From the NCBI RefSeq assembly GCF_021018805.1, contig NC_086251.1, positions 40,618,767 to 40,682,766 of the forward strand: DNA of 64,000 nt, in the 5' to 3' direction. Shown here piece by piece: positions 60,961 through 64,000 of the stretch (the stretch's first letter is position 1; every line of letters begins with the position of its first letter). The notes under the pieces were generated by a model. It did not search any database, was not told the origin of the DNA, and saw nothing but the letters and a program-made list of their open reading frames with translations. Both the position numbers and the translations under genes were made by a program. Source of the DNA: Prinia subflava. Taxonomy: Eukaryota; Chordata; Aves; Passeriformes; Cisticolidae.

Positions 60961-63900
60961 ATCAGGCACCGCTCCGCTCAGCTCCCCTCCCTCCCTGCCA
61001 CCCCCTGAAATGGGGAGCAGGTAAAACTCGGGCAGGAGGTAAAACTTGTCGGTGGAGATAAGAATAGTAATTGAAAACTGAGTTAAATGCAATTATAATG
61101 GCAAATAATAGTAATAATAATGATAATGAAAGGGAAAGGAGATAAAACCAAGCAAGTGATTCACAATACAAATGGTCACCACCTGCTAACCCATGCCAGA
61201 CCCCAGTACATCGCAGTGATTTGTGTCTCTGGGGTTGCCAGGTTGACAGTACAGCTTTTACCAATATTTTAATGGTTTTTCTGGATTCTACACTTGTCTG
61301 GAAGTAAGGTGCAAACACACTGAATGTGTCCACTGCCCCACATACTTACTCATACAATCCTGCCACTCTGAACCTGCAGGCTGTCAGGGTGGGGAGATCT
61401 GGAAGCCTGGCTGGGCTGTGGGCATCAGCAAGCACCCCAAAACTCCAGAGTCTAGTCCAGATGGACCTGGCAAGCTGGAGCGGTCCTGCACAGCTGTGCC
61501 GCCTGCAGGAGGGAGACAGTAGGCCCTGAGGGGTGATGTGTGCTGGGTGGGGCCAAGTGCATGGTGCCCCATTGCAGCTGCATGAGTCCAAGCTCGCAGC
61601 TCCATCAGTTCCTCACCAGCACCAGGCCATTCTCTGCAGGCTGTCTCCAGCTCCCTGGGAGATGCTGGGTTTGCCTGGAGAAGGAAGGAGAGGAACCAGG
61701 AATGGGGACCCCTCCAGGCTACCTTACTGAGGCTCTGTGCTGAAGCGCAGGGCACCGTTCTCTCTAGGCTGGTGCCTGCCCACATCCGCGCTGGCACTCG
61801 GTGCCCAGGGAGGCCAGCACCGTCAAATGGTGTCTCACTTGGGTGAGAGGTGCCAGTTTTGCAGCCCACTGAGCTCTATTGAGATCCTAAAGGAAACAGT
61901 GACAAAGCAAGTTAACCTGACCCCACTGGCCTGGCAGTTGTGCCCCTGGCAGCCAGGCTTCTGGGAGGACAGTACAGAGGACATGTCTTCCATGTGCAAT
62001 CACCAAGTCAAACAGTCCCAAACTGGACTGCTGTACCTCTTCTGTGAGAGGTCCTTGAGTTTCCAGGCCTAGACTCTCTGATGTGTTTGTTGTCTACATG
62101 TTTAACATATGACCTTGATGGGGAAGAAAATGGACAATCTCTTCAGAAGTTAGTATGGACCTGGATGATAGCAAGAGCTTTTCTTGACTTGGAACAAGCT
62201 GTGAGCAAGAGACTCTCCACCAGACGCTGTTCAGTGTGCAGAGGTGGAGCAGAGCACACAAATGATCTGTAAATGTCCTGCTCCCAGGTCTCTCTGCACA
62301 GGCATATGCTTAACTCTGGTTGCACAGATACTTAGGAATGAGTTAACACAAAAGATGTTTCCTCTTCCAGCAGCTACCTCCTGCCAAACCAAATTGCTTG
62401 GCAGATCTGGATGCATGGGGAGGATCAAAGCCTCAGGGCTGGGCTGGCAGTGCTCTGCAGTGTTTACATGTTTACATATTCATGGCACTGTTCACCCCAG
62501 ACAATTTAATAATACTGAATTTTGTATTTGTTACATTTCTTAAATACCATCTAAGGAACCTCAGCTTCCTGGGGTATTCCCAATGTTTGTTTCTAGGGCA
62601 GAGAAGGCCAACTCGCATTGTAGCCATGCCTTATTATTCTCTTTCTCCGTTACTGGGGTCTCTATTCCTGCAGTGGCAGAATCTTTGCACTGAGCTGACT
62701 GCTCCCTTTGTCTCTGCCTTGAGTGCAGCCTGGCTGTCCAGCCAGAGGCACAGCTCAGCTGGAGAAGGGTGCAAACACCTTGCTTTCAAGTCTCATCATT
62801 TCATTTCAGCAGCAGCAACGGAATGTGACTTGCTTGTGGGCCAGGGCAGGCTGAGTCTCTGTGAGTCCATGTGACAGCCCCATCACTACGAGAGCTGAGG
62901 ACTCAAAAAGGGAGACCTTACTTGTATTCATGACTGTCCTCAGGGCAGTCAGCCCACCTGGTGTCTGACACTGAATCGCACAGGAGAAAGGTGACCTGGA
63001 CAGTACCTCCAGTGAAGCAGGGTTGTTTCTCCAGGCAGTGACAAAGGCTTAGAGAGTTCTTCCTCTCAGACTATCCTTTGCAAGTCTTTGTTTGTCCTGA
63101 GACCGCTTGAGCCTTTCTTTCCCCAGAGCGCTTCCCAGTCACAACAGTTAAAATGTTTCTTTTTGTGCCATGCTGAACAATCTTCAACATCCTGTCCCTT
63201 ACTTCAGCTGCTTTGTTCTCCATCTGTAACAAAATCTCTTTAGCTAAGCACAGTGGCATTTTCCTCCTTCTTCTCAGCACTTCCTCCTTTGCTACCTTTG
63301 ACCCATTTTACTCAAGAACCACTGCACCAAGAGAGTAGCAGGACCCCTCTACCCAGACCCCAGCAGAAGCATCAGTATCGCTGCCCAGCCACACAGGAAA
63401 GAGATAGCTTGTGCAATGTGACCATCCAGCTCCCACCTCCAGAGAGCTCTTGGACACAACAGGAAGCCCAAGCTTTCTCTTGATTGTGTGGGGTTTTTAT
63501 TGCAGGCATGTCATGGGGTTCCATCAAGGAAATAAATCACTGCTGTGCTCACCTTGTTTGGCTCTTGTCTGATAATCAGAAAAGTCCTGCATCATCCTGT
63601 CTGTCACTGGGTTTGAACATGCTGCCTTTCACTGAGCACATTTTCCTTTCGCCTCCTCCCACTGATCAGTGCCCTGGGACTATAGCTGTGAGCCTGCACA
63701 ATGCCCTGGGATGGGCTTATGGTGCAGGAGCTGGCGGGGAGATAAGAGGCCGGCTTGGCCGTGGTGTTCCGGCTTTGTCGCACTGCCGTGGCGCACACAG
63801 CACATTGGTGGCAGCAGCAGCAGGAGTTTTGGAGTTTTATCTGGAGAACTTTGTGCTTGAATTACTGTGGGTTATGAACCCTGGCTAGTGGAGTGATGGC

Positions 63901-64000
63901 TGACAGCCTGGCCTTGGGGCAACAGGGTGCGGAGGAAGCGCTTCAATGGGCAGAGCTCTTTTACACCTGCTGGCTGTGGGCGGTGCATGGGCTCCTCAGT
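60961..64000. other. Intergenic, right edge
   Basis: No coding exon recognised. Open frames up to about 160 codons occur but carry no motif. If the 60.3-60.96 kb island drives a plus-strand transcript, its exons would lie here. Confidence 0.5.

Noticed and set aside
45011..64000. FOS coding sequence, expected by synteny
   Set aside because: No frame on either strand resembles the FOS N-terminus, basic region or leucine zipper; presumably it lies to the right of the window.

Overview
This is vertebrate nuclear DNA, almost certainly from a bird. The interspersed repeats are CR1 LINEs and one apparent solo LTR. No Alu- or L1-like sequence was noticed. Introns are short for a vertebrate, and the two genes are close relatives of human NEK9 and TMED10, in the same order and orientation as on human chromosome 14q24. 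The species cannot be named from the sequence.

Layout. Positions 1-24,045, minus strand: NEK9, a NIMA-family kinase with an RCC1 propeller. I could place 21 coding exons, all with GT-AG introns and consistent phase; the 3' end runs off the left edge. Its CpG-island promoter lies at about 23.7-24.25 kb. Intron 4 holds two antisense CR1 pieces. Intron 11 begins with a degenerate copy of the exon that follows it. 24.2-31.1 kb: intergenic DNA with a solo LTR (28,208-28,715) and the probable TMED10 3' UTR. 31,128-44,884, minus strand: TMED10 (p24 delta family), five coding exons, complete, 224 residues, with a CpG-island promoter at about 44.24-45.0 kb and a 10-bp G-rich minisatellite in intron 1. 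45-64 kb: no protein-coding exon recognised. It contains simple repeats, a GC-rich stretch at 54.4-57.1 kb, and an orphan CpG island at about 60.3-60.96 kb dense in RFX X-box, CRE and CCAAT motifs.

How the parts work together. NEK9 is a mitotic and centrosomal kinase, and TMED10 is an ER-Golgi cargo receptor; they are neighbours by ancient synteny, not by pathway. In human the next gene beyond TMED10 is FOS. No FOS exon is visible here, so if synteny holds the last 19 kb is the TMED10-FOS intergenic domain, where distal FOS control elements would lie. That is inference.

Gene models were made by reading exons, splice sites and phases directly and comparing them with remembered human proteins. 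No alignment or database search was run.
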